Program-made: the position numbers and the translations under genes
From: Peribacillus asahii
GTDB taxonomy: Bacteria > Bacillota > Bacilli > Bacillales > DSM-1321
NCBI RefSeq assembly: GCF_003570725.1
Contig: NZ_QWVS01000015.1
Span: forward strand, 175,843-239,842
Direction: 5' to 3'
Length of the DNA stretch: 64,000 nucleotides
The notes under the pieces: generated by a model
What the model saw: only the letters and a program-made list of their open reading frames with translations
Told to the model about the DNA's origin: nothing
Databases searched by the model: none
Shown here: positions 45,826 through 54,841 of the stretch, piece after piece
Position numbering within the stretch: position 1 is the stretch's first letter
How the letters are laid out: the number at the start of each line of letters is the position of its first letter

Positions 45826-46281
45826 TACTCTTTCGATTTGCTGCAAGCTTAGTGGTACGATTTCGTCTTTCATAATAAAGCTATAATCAGTATCGGTTTT
45901 CATATTATTTGGTAACTGAGCACATAGTACAGGTCCATCTGTTTCTAAATATCCTTGTTTCTTCTCTATCGCTGCTAGCTCTGTATAATAAATCGATTTT
46001 ATAAATGATCGATTCGGTTCATGTACTCGATATTGTCCAAGAAACAGCAACTCACCAACAACTCCTCCTGTTTCTTCATACACCTCTCGAATAGCGGCTT
46101 CTTCTATCGTTTCGCTACGCTCTCGTTTTCCCCCTGGAAATTCAAGACCACGTTCTCGATGACGCGTCAACACCCACTTTCCTTGAAACTGACAAAGTAC
46201 TAATACATGCCAAGCCTCTCCGAACTCCGCTTTTGATGAAAATTCCACTAAAAAACCATGTTCATCCTTAAAAGTCACCAT
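45805..46281 (-). CDS. ytkD: Nudix hydrolase YtkD (oxidised nucleotide sanitisation)
   Basis: A 158-residue Nudix protein. The full box is GGKRERSETIEEAAIREVYEETGG (GX5EX7REUXEEXGU form, about residues 51-74); only its pattern matters here. In B. subtilis YtkD hydrolyses 8-oxo-dGTP and other NTPs. Single gene; its terminator hairpin is apparently the split one downstream. Confidence 0.9.
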   Translation of the reverse strand: MVTFKDEHGFLVEFSSKAEFGEAWHVLVLCQFQGKWVLTRHRERGLEFPGGKRERSETIEEAAIREVYEETGGVVGELLFLGQYRVHEPNRSFIKSIYYTELAAIEKKQGYLETDGPVLCAQLPNNMKTDTDYSFIMKDEIVPLSLQQIERVKKSTTF

Positions 46282-46444
46282 GTTATTCTCTCCCTCTATT
46301 ACAATAATTCAATTGTACCAAGAATTTCAGATGACTGCAGTCAAGAAACGTACACAGTACCTTATTTTAATCTTAAGCGAAAATCGGCCAAGTCTCTTAC
46401 GCTGAACGTGCTCCCCCCTAATTCTTTTATAACTTTCTCATATA

Positions 46445-46470
46445 GAAAAAAGCCTCTTAATACCGGAGGC
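46445..46470 (-). terminator. terminator overlapping the next gene's stop
   Basis: GCCTC / GAGGC stem with six T on the minus strand. Confidence 0.65.
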
Positions 46471-46801
46471 CGTCATCTGTTCGCTTTACTTGTAAAATTC
46501 CCATGCTTTCGATATGTTGCTTTGATTCTTCATCGCCAAGCTTATAAATTAATTGATAAATGTTTTGCAGTGTCAAATCTTGTTCATCATTTTCATGATC
46601 ATGATGATATTCCTTAAGGGGCACGTGAGCACGATAAAAGTTCTCTTCACCAATCATATAGTTATAATCAAAGTACTCTCGCAATTGCATAATTTCATCA
46701 TCAGTTGCTTCAATTTTAAAATTCCACGGTGAATCTGTACTACTTTGAGAAATTTGCCCATTCGGTATCCAAATATAATATGTTTTCCGCTGCTCAGCCA
46801 A
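46457..46801 (-). CDS. conserved hypothetical protein near ytkD
   Basis: 114 residues from TTG 46801, which has GGGGGAG 5 nt upstream; the frame extends to 46861 without a better site. The sequence starts AEQRKTYYIWIPNGQISQ, and the middle has a FYRAHVPLKEYHHDHENDE stretch with clustered His and acidic residues that might bind metal. No family was recognised with confidence. Its position beside ytkD suggests a Bacillaceae core gene. Function unknown. Confidence 0.75.
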   Translation of the reverse strand: MAEQRKTYYIWIPNGQISQSSTDSPWNFKIEATDDEIMQLREYFDYNYMIGEENFYRAHVPLKEYHHDHENDEQDLTLQNIYQLIYKLGDEESKQHIESMGILQVKRTDDGLRY

Positions 46802-47046
46802 GACTTCTCCCCCTTTCTGAATCATACATTTATTTTTCCACTTCCCTCCCAGTTCATACAAAGGAAAAAATTCACTTTTTTTAAGAAAAAAGAGTGGATA
46901 ATTTTTGAATTATAGATTAAAGTATCTTTCAAAGGGTAACGCATATAATATATCCAACCATCAAGAATAGCACTGAAAAGTATGACATCTAGAATAATTT
47001 TTCATACATATTCCGATGAATTTTAATTAAATTGAGGTGAAGGTTA

Positions 47047-47301
47047 ATGAAATTAATTGAAGAATTATACAACATGTATCGCACAAAGCTAACAGGTGAT
47101 GAAGAAGATATTGACATGCTGACATTTGCAGTTTTAGAACAATTAGATCGCAAAGAAATCTTAGAGTTATTACACGACATGGATGAACAAGAATTAACCA
47201 ATTTAATGGGTTTGTACATTATTGAATCGCTAAAAGGTAAATTTGCTCAAAATAGCATAAACGCCAAACCTACATATTTTTCACCTCGTACTTTTCACTA
47301 A
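47047..47301 (+). CDS. DUF6154-like small acidic protein
   Basis: 84 residues, MKLIEELYNMYRTKLTGDEE at the start, helical and acidic, with LEQLDRKEILELLHDMDEQELTNLMG. It resembles proteins I recall as DUF6154 in Bacillus. Function unknown. GAGGTGAAGG precedes the ATG. Convergent with dps through a shared terminator. Confidence 0.75.
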   Translation: MKLIEELYNMYRTKLTGDEEDIDMLTFAVLEQLDRKEILELLHDMDEQELTNLMGLYIIESLKGKFAQNSINAKPTYFSPRTFH

Positions 47302-47373
47302 CTCACTGTTCACTTACTAAAGTATAGTAAGCGCTTTCTTTCGAGGTACTTTCTCTCCTAAATTCCTGTATTC

Positions 47374-47412
47374 AAAAAAGTGAAGCCTTGAATATCAAGG
47401 CTTCACTTTTTA
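47374..47412. terminator. bidirectional terminator (DUF6154 gene / dps)
   Basis: AAAAAGTGAAGCCTTGA / TCAAGGCTTCACTTTTT, perfect 17-bp stem with 3-nt loop. Confidence 0.9.
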
Positions 47413-47853
47413 CTTTTGCAAATACGCATTTAACATCCATACATGCTTATTTAGGCTCTTCTTCATACCAATGAGCAAGTCACCTGTTACTTGGTCATCA
47501 GCTTGCTCAGCTAATTCAATCGCTTCAATCAATTCCGTTGAAATCTTTTCAAAATCGTTAGCCACACTACGAACCATATCTTCAGGTGTCTCTTTTCCAG
47601 TTGCTTCTTCAATAGAAGCAAGCTCCAAATATTCCTTCAATGTTGCCACTGGTTTTTCACCTAAAGCTAGCAATCGTTCCGCTAACTCATCTAAGTTAGC
47701 TGTCGCTTCATTATACAATTCTTCCCACTTTTGATGCAATTCGAAAAAACGCGGTCCACTTACAAACCAATGATAATTATGAAGCTTAGTATACAGAACA
47801 GTAAGATTCGCAATTTCCTTATTCACTAATTCCACTAATTTAGCATCTGCCAT
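47410..47853 (-). CDS. dps: Dps family DNA-protecting ferritin-like protein
   Basis: 147 residues, a Dps four-helix bundle. The ferroxidase segment is LHNYHWFVSGPRFFELHQKWEELYNEA with HxxxH...D/E ligands, followed by LDELAERLLALGEKPVATL. Dps dodecamers oxidise and store iron with H2O2 and shield DNA. It corresponds to the ytkB/dps position of B. subtilis. No PerR box was clearly visible upstream. Confidence 0.93.
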   Translation of the reverse strand: MADAKLVELVNKEIANLTVLYTKLHNYHWFVSGPRFFELHQKWEELYNEATANLDELAERLLALGEKPVATLKEYLELASIEEATGKETPEDMVRSVANDFEKISTELIEAIELAEQADDQVTGDLLIGMKKSLNKHVWMLNAYLQK

Positions 47854-48023
47854 ATGAATTACCTCCCATTTAAGCTATATGTATTATACCCCTATAATTG
47901 ATATTCAATTACCTTACATTTTATGGTAAAATGAAACAGAATCAACAGACACTACTCACTGCGAGTGTGCTACACGTATCCAATTTACATGAATGATAAT
48001 TGATTAGAGAAAGGAGTATTCAT

Positions 48024-48167
48024 TTGACAATCATCCTTATTATTTCTATTCTCATCATTCTAATCGTTATTTTTCTATCGGTGCTTACAGTCAATAAAGG
48101 CTATGCATACAAACATACCATTGATCCAGCACCAGAATCAGATGAGTATCCAGATGATTCAAAATAA
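48024..48167 (+). CDS. ytzI: YtzI-like single-pass membrane microprotein
   Basis: 47 residues from TTG 48024 with AAAGGAG 7 nt upstream. One hydrophobic helix (IILIISILIILIVIFLSVL) followed by a polar tail ending DEYPDDSK. Position between dps and luxS and overall shape match B. subtilis YtzI. Function unknown. Confidence 0.75.
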   Translation: MTIILIISILIILIVIFLSVLTVNKGYAYKHTIDPAPESDEYPDDSK

Positions 48168-48189
48168 TAAGTATCATTGCTAATTAAAC

Positions 48190-48238
48190 CACACAAAAAG
48201 GCCCCTGTCAGAATAACCTCCAGGAACCTTTTTGTGTA
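48190..48238. terminator. bidirectional terminator (ytzI / luxS)
   Basis: ACACAAAAAGG / CCTTTTTGTGT outer stem with inner CTG/CAG pairing. Confidence 0.8.
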
Positions 48239-48253
48239 TATTTTATGACAACC

Positions 48254-48736
48254 TTAACCAAATACTTTATGAAGGTCTTCTTTACTTTGAGTTAGCCAGA
48301 AATTCATTAATTTCTTAGCACCTTCTAAATCATGCAATTTTGCTTGACCACATTGCTTCTCGTTAGCTGCTGGAATTTCTGTAATTTGAACGGCATCTTT
48401 CATTGTTTCTTCTAATACATCAATAATTTCAGATACAGTTGGCTCACCGCTTACTACTAAGTAGTAACCTGTTTGACAGCCCATAGGTGAAATATCGATA
48501 ATATCGAAATGATCATATGCCTCTGAATGTTTACGAATATTAAAAGCAAGCAAATGCTCTAATGTATGAATAGCATCTGGCTTCATCGCTTGTTTATTTG
48601 GTTGGCAGAAACGGATATCAAATTTATTAACAACACCGTCTGTTCCAACTTTGTGCACTCCACAATGTCTAACATATGGCGCTTTTACAGCGTTATGATC
48701 TAATTCAAAGCTTTCAACTGAAGGCATTTTCTTCAC
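48254..48736 (-). CDS. luxS: S-ribosylhomocysteine lyase LuxS
   Basis: 160 residues. Metal site HTLEHLLAF (His57, His61) and the later Cys in [21 protein letters not shown] holds the catalytic Cys87. It cleaves S-ribosylhomocysteine to homocysteine and the autoinducer-2 precursor, and so recycles the product of SAM-dependent methylation. Single gene with terminator. Confidence 0.96.
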   Translation of the reverse strand: MKKMPSVESFELDHNAVKAPYVRHCGVHKVGTDGVVNKFDIRFCQPNKQAMKPDAIHTLEHLLAFNIRKHSEAYDHFDIIDISPMGCQTGYYLVVSGEPTVSEIIDVLEETMKDAVQITEIPAANEKQCGQAKLHDLEGAKKLMNFWLTQSKEDLHKVFG

Positions 48737-48889
48737 TCCTTAAATGTGTATGTTCCTATTCTACCTCTAAATCTAATTTTTTTCATCCTTATTATTTTTG
48801 AAGAATGGCCGTATACTCAAACCATTTTAATAAGAATGCAGAAATGTGATATAGTAAAACCACGAATATTTTGAAAGCGAGTACAGATT

Positions 48890-49126
48890 ATGCAAACATT
48901 TTTAACAAAACTCATTCGATTTTACCAAATTGCCCTTTCACCATTAAAACCACCATCTTGTCGTTTCTATCCAACCTGCTCTCATTATGGCCTAGAAGCA
49001 ATTAAAGTACATGGAGCATTAAAAGGAAGCTTGCTCACTATTATTCGCATTCTAAAATGTCATCCGTTTCATCCAGGCGGGTTTGACCCCGTTCCTGAGA
49101 AACAAGAAAAGAAGAAACAGCTATAA
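48890..49126 (+). CDS. yidD: membrane protein insertion efficiency factor YidD
   Basis: 78 residues. The YidD signature [31 protein letters not shown] is complete, followed by [13 protein letters not shown]. It is thought to assist YidC/SpoIIIJ-dependent membrane insertion. It corresponds to B. subtilis ytjA next to luxS. Confidence 0.94.
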   Translation: MQTFLTKLIRFYQIALSPLKPPSCRFYPTCSHYGLEAIKVHGALKGSLLTIIRILKCHPFHPGGFDPVPEKQEKKKQL

Positions 49127-49171
49127 ACTTTTCGCTTGCTTTCTTATTTCTTTTCTTGTATGATACAATAG

Positions 49172-49229
49172 TTAAATCGGAATCATTTCGCTTAATTACT
49201 AGATTTAAATCGGAACAATTACGAGTTAA
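49172..49229 (+). promoter_or_regulatory. two tandem Zur-like boxes
   Basis: Box 1 at 49172-49195 reads TTAAATCGGAATCATTTCG, and box 2 at 49205-49229 contains AAATCGGAACAATTACGA. Both fit the B. subtilis Zur consensus AAATCGTAATNATTACGATTT with few changes and lie upstream of the zinc-binding lipoprotein gene. TACAAT at about 49164 is a possible -10. Confidence 0.75.
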
Positions 49230-49252
49230 TGCAAAGGAGTGAATTTTTTTTC

Positions 49253-50203
49253 GTGAAAAAGCAATTAACCACTATTATATTTTTATTAAGCGCCCTTTTC
49301 CTATCTGGTTGTGGTAACGCCGAAAAAAATAAAACAGAAACAGCAAACGACAATATGATCGACATTTATACAACCGTTTACCCGTTGCAATATTTAGCTG
49401 AAGAAATCGGGGGAAAGTATGTTCATGTTGAAACTGTTTATCCTCCAGGAACAGATGAGCATACATATGAGCCTTCTCAAAAAGATATTGTGAACATGAC
49501 AAATGCAGAACTCTTTTTTTATATCGGTCATAATTTAGAAGGCTTTGTAACAAAAGCTCAGCCCATTCTTTCTGACGAAGGTGTAAAAACTGTAGCGATT
49601 GGTGAAAAAGTAAACCTAGATGATGAGGCACATACTGATAGTGAACAGGAGCATAGTCACAATGATGGTCATGATCATGGAGGAATTGACCCGCATCTTT
49701 GGCTAAACCCTTTATATACAGCCCAAATGGCAGCAGCAATTAAAACGGAATTAACGAAGCAGATGCCGGAGCAAGCAGATTATTTTGAAGCGCAATACAA
49801 ACAATTAGACGAACAGCTGCATGAACTTGATACCCAATTAGCAGCTACAATTAAAAATGGAAAAACAAATGAAATCATCGTTTCTCATGCAGCTTACGGA
49901 TATTGGGAAGAACGTTATGGACTAAAACAAATTAGTGTCACAGGTTTAACCACTTCTGCTGAACCTTCACAGAAGGAACTAGAAAATATCGTGAAAACAG
50001 CACAGGAACATAACTTGAAATACGTTGTATTCGAACAAAATATTAGCTCTAAATTAACTGAAATTATCCAAAAGGAACTCGGAGCTGAGGCGTTACAGCT
50101 TCATAATTTAGCCATCTTAACCGATGCCGATCTTGAAGCAAATGCTGATTATATGAGCTTAATGAATAAAAATATAAAAACGTTACAAAAAGCTTTAAAT
50201 TAA
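49253..50203 (+). CDS. znuA: zinc ABC transporter substrate-binding lipoprotein (ZnuA/AdcA-like)
   Basis: 316 residues from GTG 49253, chosen to begin a normal lipoprotein signal (KKQLTTIIFLLSALFLSGCG). The ATG at 49229 lies inside the Zur box and overlaps the AAAGGAG site. A cluster A-1 fold with a His/Asp-rich loop, HSHNDGHDHGGIDPH near residue 140, typical of zinc-specific members. It captures Zn2+ for an ATP-dependent importer. No znuB/znuC lie nearby, so the gene is an orphan here. Confidence 0.92.
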   Translation: MKKQLTTIIFLLSALFLSGCGNAEKNKTETANDNMIDIYTTVYPLQYLAEEIGGKYVHVETVYPPGTDEHTYEPSQKDIVNMTNAELFFYIGHNLEGFVTKAQPILSDEGVKTVAIGEKVNLDDEAHTDSEQEHSHNDGHDHGGIDPHLWLNPLYTAQMAAAIKTELTKQMPEQADYFEAQYKQLDEQLHELDTQLAATIKNGKTNEIIVSHAAYGYWEERYGLKQISVTGLTTSAEPSQKELENIVKTAQEHNLKYVVFEQNISSKLTEIIQKELGAEALQLHNLAILTDADLEANADYMSLMNKNIKTLQKALN

Positions 50204-50208
50204 AAATG

Positions 50209-50251
50209 AGAGGTCGTTTAAAAGATTCACACTTTTAAATGACCTCTTTTC
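50209..50251 (+). terminator. terminator of znuA
   Basis: AGAGGTCGTTTAAAAG / CTTTTAAATGACCTCT stem followed by TTT. Confidence 0.85.
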
Positions 50252-50378
50252 TTGTACATAGATCTTGCTAAACAATAAAATTCTTATAAAAAAATTTATA
50301 AAGTTGCATGAAAATGAGAGTTATTATCAATAATATATATAAGGAAAGGTAACCACCCCAATGGTTACCTTTCGAAAA

Positions 50379-50534
50379 TTAAAGTCCTGGTGCAAATGTT
50401 TTACAATCTGTTTCTTCACTGTTGGAAGCTTGTTTCCCTTTATTGCTAACAACATAAATAGCATCAGCTTGGCACTTATTGCCAGACCCCCAAAACTTAC
50501 AGTTGTTTACTTCACAAAGAACATCTTGAGCCAT
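50379..50534 (-). CDS. DUF1540 Cys-rich microprotein A
   Basis: 51 residues from ATG 50534, with AGGAGG just upstream; the longer frame to 50621 has no site. MAQDVLCEVNNCKFWGSGNKC followed by a last Cys in ETDCKTF gives the four-Cys pattern of DUF1540 domains, presumably a small metal or disulfide-bonded module. Head-to-head with a paralogue at 50681. Function unknown. Confidence 0.85.
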   Translation of the reverse strand: MAQDVLCEVNNCKFWGSGNKCQADAIYVVSNKGKQASNSEETDCKTFAPGL

Positions 50535-50585
50535 AGTATCACACCTCCTCTTTTTTATTTTGGACAAAAGAGGAAGGTTTGATAC
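50535..50585. repeat. inverted repeat between DUF1540 genes
   Basis: GTATCACACCTCCTCTTTT pairs with AAAAGAGGAAGGTTTGATAC (about 19 of 20 positions, with small differences). The minus-strand copy carries the DUF1540-A ribosome site. Confidence 0.6.
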
Positions 50586-50680
50586 TTCTTTTTCGTTTAC
50601 CAAATTTCTTCCCGTATGCAAGAAAGTTCGCTGAACAAACTAGAAAAGCAAGATTGATTTCTTCAAAAGGAGTGGTCTAT

Positions 50681-50842
50681 ATGGCTCAAGATGTTAAATG
50701 TTCTGTTGATAGTTGTTCATTTTGGAAACACGGCAACCGTTGTTCCGCTGATGCCATTAGCGTAATGAATTATACCGAAGAACGTGCACGCACTAGTCAT
50801 GAAACAGGCTGCCGCACGTTCAAACCCAATCATGGGCTATAA
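50681..50842 (+). CDS. DUF1540 Cys-rich microprotein B
   Basis: 53 residues from ATG 50681 with AAAGGAG 9 nt upstream. MAQDVKCSVDSCSFWKHGNRC and a final Cys in ETGCRTFKP reproduce the pattern of protein A, so the two are paralogues by inverted duplication. Function unknown. Confidence 0.85.
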   Translation: MAQDVKCSVDSCSFWKHGNRCSADAISVMNYTEERARTSHETGCRTFKPNHGL

Positions 50843-50875
50843 GTAAAAGACTCCGTTCCATTACCTCATTTCTAT

Positions 50876-50916
50876 AAAAAATGCCTGCTTGTCCTTCCCC
50901 AAGCAGGCGTTTTTAC
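50876..50916. terminator. bidirectional terminator (DUF1540-B / dctB)
   Basis: AAAAATGCCTGCTTG / CAAGCAGGCGTTTTT hairpin. Confidence 0.85.
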
Positions 50917-50975
50917 GAGAACATAATAAGAGCGATATAGAAAGAATTGGGCTGCTCCCAACACTTACTCATCTA

Positions 50976-52031
50976 TTACTTTATATGTTTTTCTCGAATT
51001 ACCTTCATTTTATTCATTAATTCCGCCCCAATAATCGGCTCAAACTTTGGATAAATAACGGTCATTTCGTTCATCCATTGTTTTTTCTCAGCAGGTGAAA
51101 GTTTATACATGGAAATGGATGAACTTCTTTCGATTTCAAGCAATGACTGACGATTCATTTCATCTGATTTTGTCCAAAGCCATTCCGTGGTTTCTTGCAT
51201 AGCTCGTTGGATTTGAACTTGAATATCTGGCGGTAGTTCATCCCAAAATTGTTGATTCATTAATACACCATATCCAAGAAAACCATGATTGCTTATCGTT
51301 AAATAATTTTGAAGCCTGTATAATTTTTTCGAATAAATATTAGAAATTGTATTCTCTTGACTATCCGTTTTATGTTGTTCTAGGTTTGTAAATGTCTCAT
51401 TAAATTGTAACATCAAAGTTGACGCACCAAAATGCTCAAATTGTTCCTTCAACACCTTACTTGGCATAATCCGAAACGTTTTTCCTTCGAAATCTGTTGT
51501 CGTGTGAATAGGTGTATTGCTCGTTATTTGCTTAAAATGATTTGTCCACAACGCCATTCCTTTTATATGATTCCGTTCCAAATCGTGAAGAAGCTCCTCT
51601 CCCACTTCTCCATATAGCGCTTCTTTAAGGGCATCTCTATTTGGAAAAATATACGGAAGATCTAGCAATAACCACTTCGGTGAAAGATCTGTAAGCGTTG
51701 AGGTAGACGGAGCAATCATTTGAACTTTATTCTCGAGTAGCGCCTTAATTTCTTCTTGATCGCCATATAAAGACTGATTCGGAAAAACTTCTACTTTGAC
51801 ACGATGGTTTGTATAGTCATCGACGAGCTTAGCGAAATGAACAGCTGCTAAACCTTTCGGTGTGTTTTCTGCTACAACATGGCTAAATTTAATGATAATC
51901 TGGTCTTTCATGCCGACTTGCTCATAATCCTTCCCAACATCCTCTTTTGAAAACAAGGACTGAAAAGCAATAAAAATTGCGAGGATTAAACCGAACGATA
52001 TTAATGCAAAATAACCCCAAAACGCTCGCAA
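50976..52031 (-). CDS. dctB: DctP-family C4-dicarboxylate-binding protein (DctB-like)
   Basis: 351 residues. An N-terminal anchor (FWGYFALISFGLILAIFIAF) without a clear lipobox, then a TRAP-type solute-binding fold (IIIKFSHVVAENTPKGLAAVHF...FPNQSLYGDQEE...GKTFRIMPSKVL). In B. subtilis DctB is an extracellular co-sensor needed by DctS/DctR for succinate, fumarate and malate uptake, not part of a TRAP carrier. Here it is divergent from dctSR rather than first in the operon. Confidence 0.88.
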   Translation of the reverse strand: MRAFWGYFALISFGLILAIFIAFQSLFSKEDVGKDYEQVGMKDQIIIKFSHVVAENTPKGLAAVHFAKLVDDYTNHRVKVEVFPNQSLYGDQEEIKALLENKVQMIAPSTSTLTDLSPKWLLLDLPYIFPNRDALKEALYGEVGEELLHDLERNHIKGMALWTNHFKQITSNTPIHTTTDFEGKTFRIMPSKVLKEQFEHFGASTLMLQFNETFTNLEQHKTDSQENTISNIYSKKLYRLQNYLTISNHGFLGYGVLMNQQFWDELPPDIQVQIQRAMQETTEWLWTKSDEMNRQSLLEIERSSSISMYKLSPAEKKQWMNEMTVIYPKFEPIIGAELMNKMKVIREKHIK

Positions 52032-52165
52032 TATGCCATCTCCTTATATATATCTATTTATCCTTGTTATAACATATCTCATCAAAAAAGCGCAAAAGCA
52101 AAAAGAGAGAAATTCTCGTTTGATTTTGATACTATAAGCATAGAAGTCATGGAGGAATCACATAA

Positions 52166-53776
52166 ATGGACAAGTCCTTTCATATGCCCATACAAGTAAA
52201 AATTACATTGCTATCGTTTGGAATTGTTGCATTTTCCATTTTAATTGGAGGCATTGTTATATTAGGTAATCTTTGGTCTTCTGAGGAAGATGAATTAGGT
52301 AAGCGCTCAATGCTTACAGCGCATACAATTGCTGAACTATCAAGCGTTCGAGAGCTTGTGTTACAACCAGAAGGGTGGAAAGAATTAAACCCGCTCATTG
52401 AAAACTTACGTATTATTCATGATGCCGATTATATTATTGTCTTAAATGCCAATCACGTTCGTTACTCTCATCCTGTATATAGCCAGCTTGGCACTTTGTC
52501 CAAAAGCTCAGATGAGAACGCTGCCTTTGCCGAGCATGAATATTTGTCTAAAGCAGAAGGAGAAATGGGTACAGCTATTCGCGCTTTTGTTCCTATTTTA
52601 GATGAGAACAATAAACAAATTGGCGTCGTACTCGTAGGAAATGTTTTACCTACCTTATCAGAAATCATGGGCTATTTCAAAGATGATATCATACTCATCC
52701 TGCTTCTTACATTAATCTTTGGCGTATGTGGCTCCTGGTTAATGGCTAAGCATATTAAACAAGAAACATTTGAACTTGAACCACATGAAATATCACATAT
52801 GCTCATGGAACGAACAGCTGCTTTTAACGCGATGCACGAAGGTGTTATCGCAATTGATAATCATGAAATCATTACAATTTTTAATGAACGGGCAAAACAA
52901 ATGCTTAATATTACAGGAGATGTTATCGGTAAAAACATTCAAGATGTTATCCATGATACTCGCTTACCCGAAGTATTAACACTAAATGAACCAGTTTATA
53001 ATCAAGAAATCTCCGTTCAGAAAAAAAATATCGTCAGCAATCGAGTTCGAATTATGCTTGGTGATAAAACAATTGGCGCAGTGGCAATTTTCCAAGATCG
53101 AACAGAGGTAACAAAGCTAGCGGAAGAATTAACGAGTGTTAAAGCTTTTGTAGAGGCACTAAGAGCACAAAATCATGAGCATATGAACAAGTTACATACG
53201 ATTGCTGGTTTAATTCAACTTGGTAATCTAGATGAAGCTTTAAACTATGTGTTCCAGATTACTGAAGAGCGAAGTGAACTAACACGGTTCTTAACTAAGC
53301 GTATTCATGATGATAACTTAGTCGGCCTCCTCTTAAGCAAAGTATCAATTGGAAAAGAGTTGGGTATCGAATTACTATTCGACCCAAATCTAAAGCTTGA
53401 GCGTTTTCCTCATGATATGGATCATCATGATTTTGTATTAATGCTTGGAAACTTAATTGAAAACTCGTACGCAGCGTTAAAGAATTCAAATGAGGAGAAA
53501 AAGCAAGTTTACTTGTCCATCCACCAAGATGAGGAGTATTGTCATATTGTATTAGAAGATAATGGCTGTGGCATACCGGGCTCCATTCAGCAAAGTATTT
53601 ATGAGTATGGCTTCACAACAAAGGGAGCAGAAGGTTCAGGCATTGGGCTCTATTTAATCGCACAAATTGTGAAAAAGTCCCACGGAGATATTAGTTTCAC
53701 ATCGACTCCTAATGAAGGAACGAGCTTTTTTCTTTCATTTCCGATGAATAACACCAAGGAGGGTTCGTATGAATAA
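52166..53776 (+). CDS. dctS: C4-dicarboxylate sensor histidine kinase (DctS/CitA family)
   Basis: 536 residues. TM1 about 10-32, an extracytoplasmic PAS-like sensor (35-170, with YSHPVYSQLG), TM2 about 172-192, a cytoplasmic PAS (FNAMHEGVIAIDNHEI), an H-box LRAQNHEHMNKLHTIAGLI, and ATP-binding boxes DNGCGIP and EGSGIGLYL. It phosphorylates the response regulator whose gene overlaps its end by 8 bp. ATG follows GGAGGA. Confidence 0.93.
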   Translation: MDKSFHMPIQVKITLLSFGIVAFSILIGGIVILGNLWSSEEDELGKRSMLTAHTIAELSSVRELVLQPEGWKELNPLIENLRIIHDADYIIVLNANHVRYSHPVYSQLGTLSKSSDENAAFAEHEYLSKAEGEMGTAIRAFVPILDENNKQIGVVLVGNVLPTLSEIMGYFKDDIILILLLTLIFGVCGSWLMAKHIKQETFELEPHEISHMLMERTAAFNAMHEGVIAIDNHEIITIFNERAKQMLNITGDVIGKNIQDVIHDTRLPEVLTLNEPVYNQEISVQKKNIVSNRVRIMLGDKTIGAVAIFQDRTEVTKLAEELTSVKAFVEALRAQNHEHMNKLHTIAGLIQLGNLDEALNYVFQITEERSELTRFLTKRIHDDNLVGLLLSKVSIGKELGIELLFDPNLKLERFPHDMDHHDFVLMLGNLIENSYAALKNSNEEKKQVYLSIHQDEEYCHIVLEDNGCGIPGSIQQSIYEYGFTTKGAEGSGIGLYLIAQIVKKSHGDISFTSTPNEGTSFFLSFPMNNTKEGSYE

Positions 53777-54485
53777 AGAGACGATTCGTGTACTATTAAT
53801 TGAAGATGATCCAATGGTCCAGCAAGTCAATAAACAATTTATTGAACGAGTAAACCACTTTCAAGTCATCGATATAGCCTCAAACGGTTTGGAGGGGCTG
53901 GAGAAAATTAGACACCATCAACCCGATTTAGTCATTCTAGATATCTTCATGCCATCCTTAAATGGCATCGATACACTATATGAAATTCGAAAAGAACAAA
54001 TCGACATCGATGTCATTATTATATCCGCAGCGAATGATCAAAAAACCGTTCGCAAAATGATGCAAAATGGTGCATTTGACTATTTAATTAAACCTTTTAC
54101 ATTTGAGCGGTTACAGCACACGCTCCGACAATATTATTCGTTTCGGACTGAAGTTCAGCCAGATCATAGTATCTCACAATCTCAATTAGATCGAGTTATT
54201 TTTTCAAATGAAGTCTCTACAACACCTAAGACTCCGATAAAGCTATTTAACAAAGACGAGCTCCCAAAAGGCTTAAATGTCGCAACATTACAACAAGTGA
54301 TGAATTTTATGAGTGAACAACATGCTCCTCAATCAGCTGAAGAAGTTGCCGATGGTGTTGGGATTGCTCGAGTGACAGCTCGACGTTACTTAGATTACTT
54401 AAATGAACAAGGACTACTGCACCTCGATGCCCAATACGGTAATATTGGTCGCCCAATCAATAAATATAGTACGATTGAATTCTAA
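53769..54485 (+). CDS. dctR: response regulator DctR (CitB family)
   Basis: 238 residues. Receiver domain with the acidic pair DD (13-14), phospho-acceptor Asp58 in VILDIFMP and Lys in YLIKPF; a C-terminal HTH near SAEEVADGVGIARVTARRYLDYL. It should activate a dicarboxylate permease gene (dctP in B. subtilis), which is not in this window. Confidence 0.93.
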   Translation: MNKETIRVLLIEDDPMVQQVNKQFIERVNHFQVIDIASNGLEGLEKIRHHQPDLVILDIFMPSLNGIDTLYEIRKEQIDIDVIIISAANDQKTVRKMMQNGAFDYLIKPFTFERLQHTLRQYYSFRTEVQPDHSISQSQLDRVIFSNEVSTTPKTPIKLFNKDELPKGLNVATLQQVMNFMSEQHAPQSAEEVADGVGIARVTARRYLDYLNEQGLLHLDAQYGNIGRPINKYSTIEF

Positions 54486-54487
54486 TC

Positions 54488-54520
54488 ACGGCTGATGAAT
54501 GCCTCTATTCGTCAGCTTTG
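54488..54520 (+). terminator. terminator-like hairpin after dctR
   Basis: GCTGATGAAT / ATTCGTCAGC stem then TTTGTT. Confidence 0.55.
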
Positions 54521-54670
54521 TTATGCTTTTGAAATAGAATTGTGTAAGAAGGCACATTTTCTTTTTAAAAAGACGATTTCATACTCATTCATAGCGGTAA
54601 TCTCTTTGACAACTGAATCTGGCATTCCCCGTTTTAACAAAATTTCTGCAATAAGATAGGGTTTTTTCAT
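54521..54670 (-). CDS. 49-residue hypothetical protein
   Basis: ATG 54670 has AAGGAGAG about 6 nt upstream, the main support for the gene. The product begins MKKPYLIAEILLKRGMPDSV, continues with VKEITAMNEYEIVFLKRK, and is basic with one Cys. No family recognised. It lies alone between dctR and menC, facing dctR. Confidence 0.6.
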   Translation of the reverse strand: MKKPYLIAEILLKRGMPDSVVKEITAMNEYEIVFLKRKCAFLHNSISKA

Positions 54671-54841
54671 GTTTCTCTCTCCTTGTCTTGTACTTAGGAT
54701 GCTTCACTTCCTCTATTATACAAAATAATCCAAAAAAGGGGAAATTGACAAATACCTATTTTTCACTATATCTCACCTAAAGAACCCCTTTATATCAACG
54801 CTTCAGCCCCTCTAATATGTATATTTTTGAATTTTTTTCAT

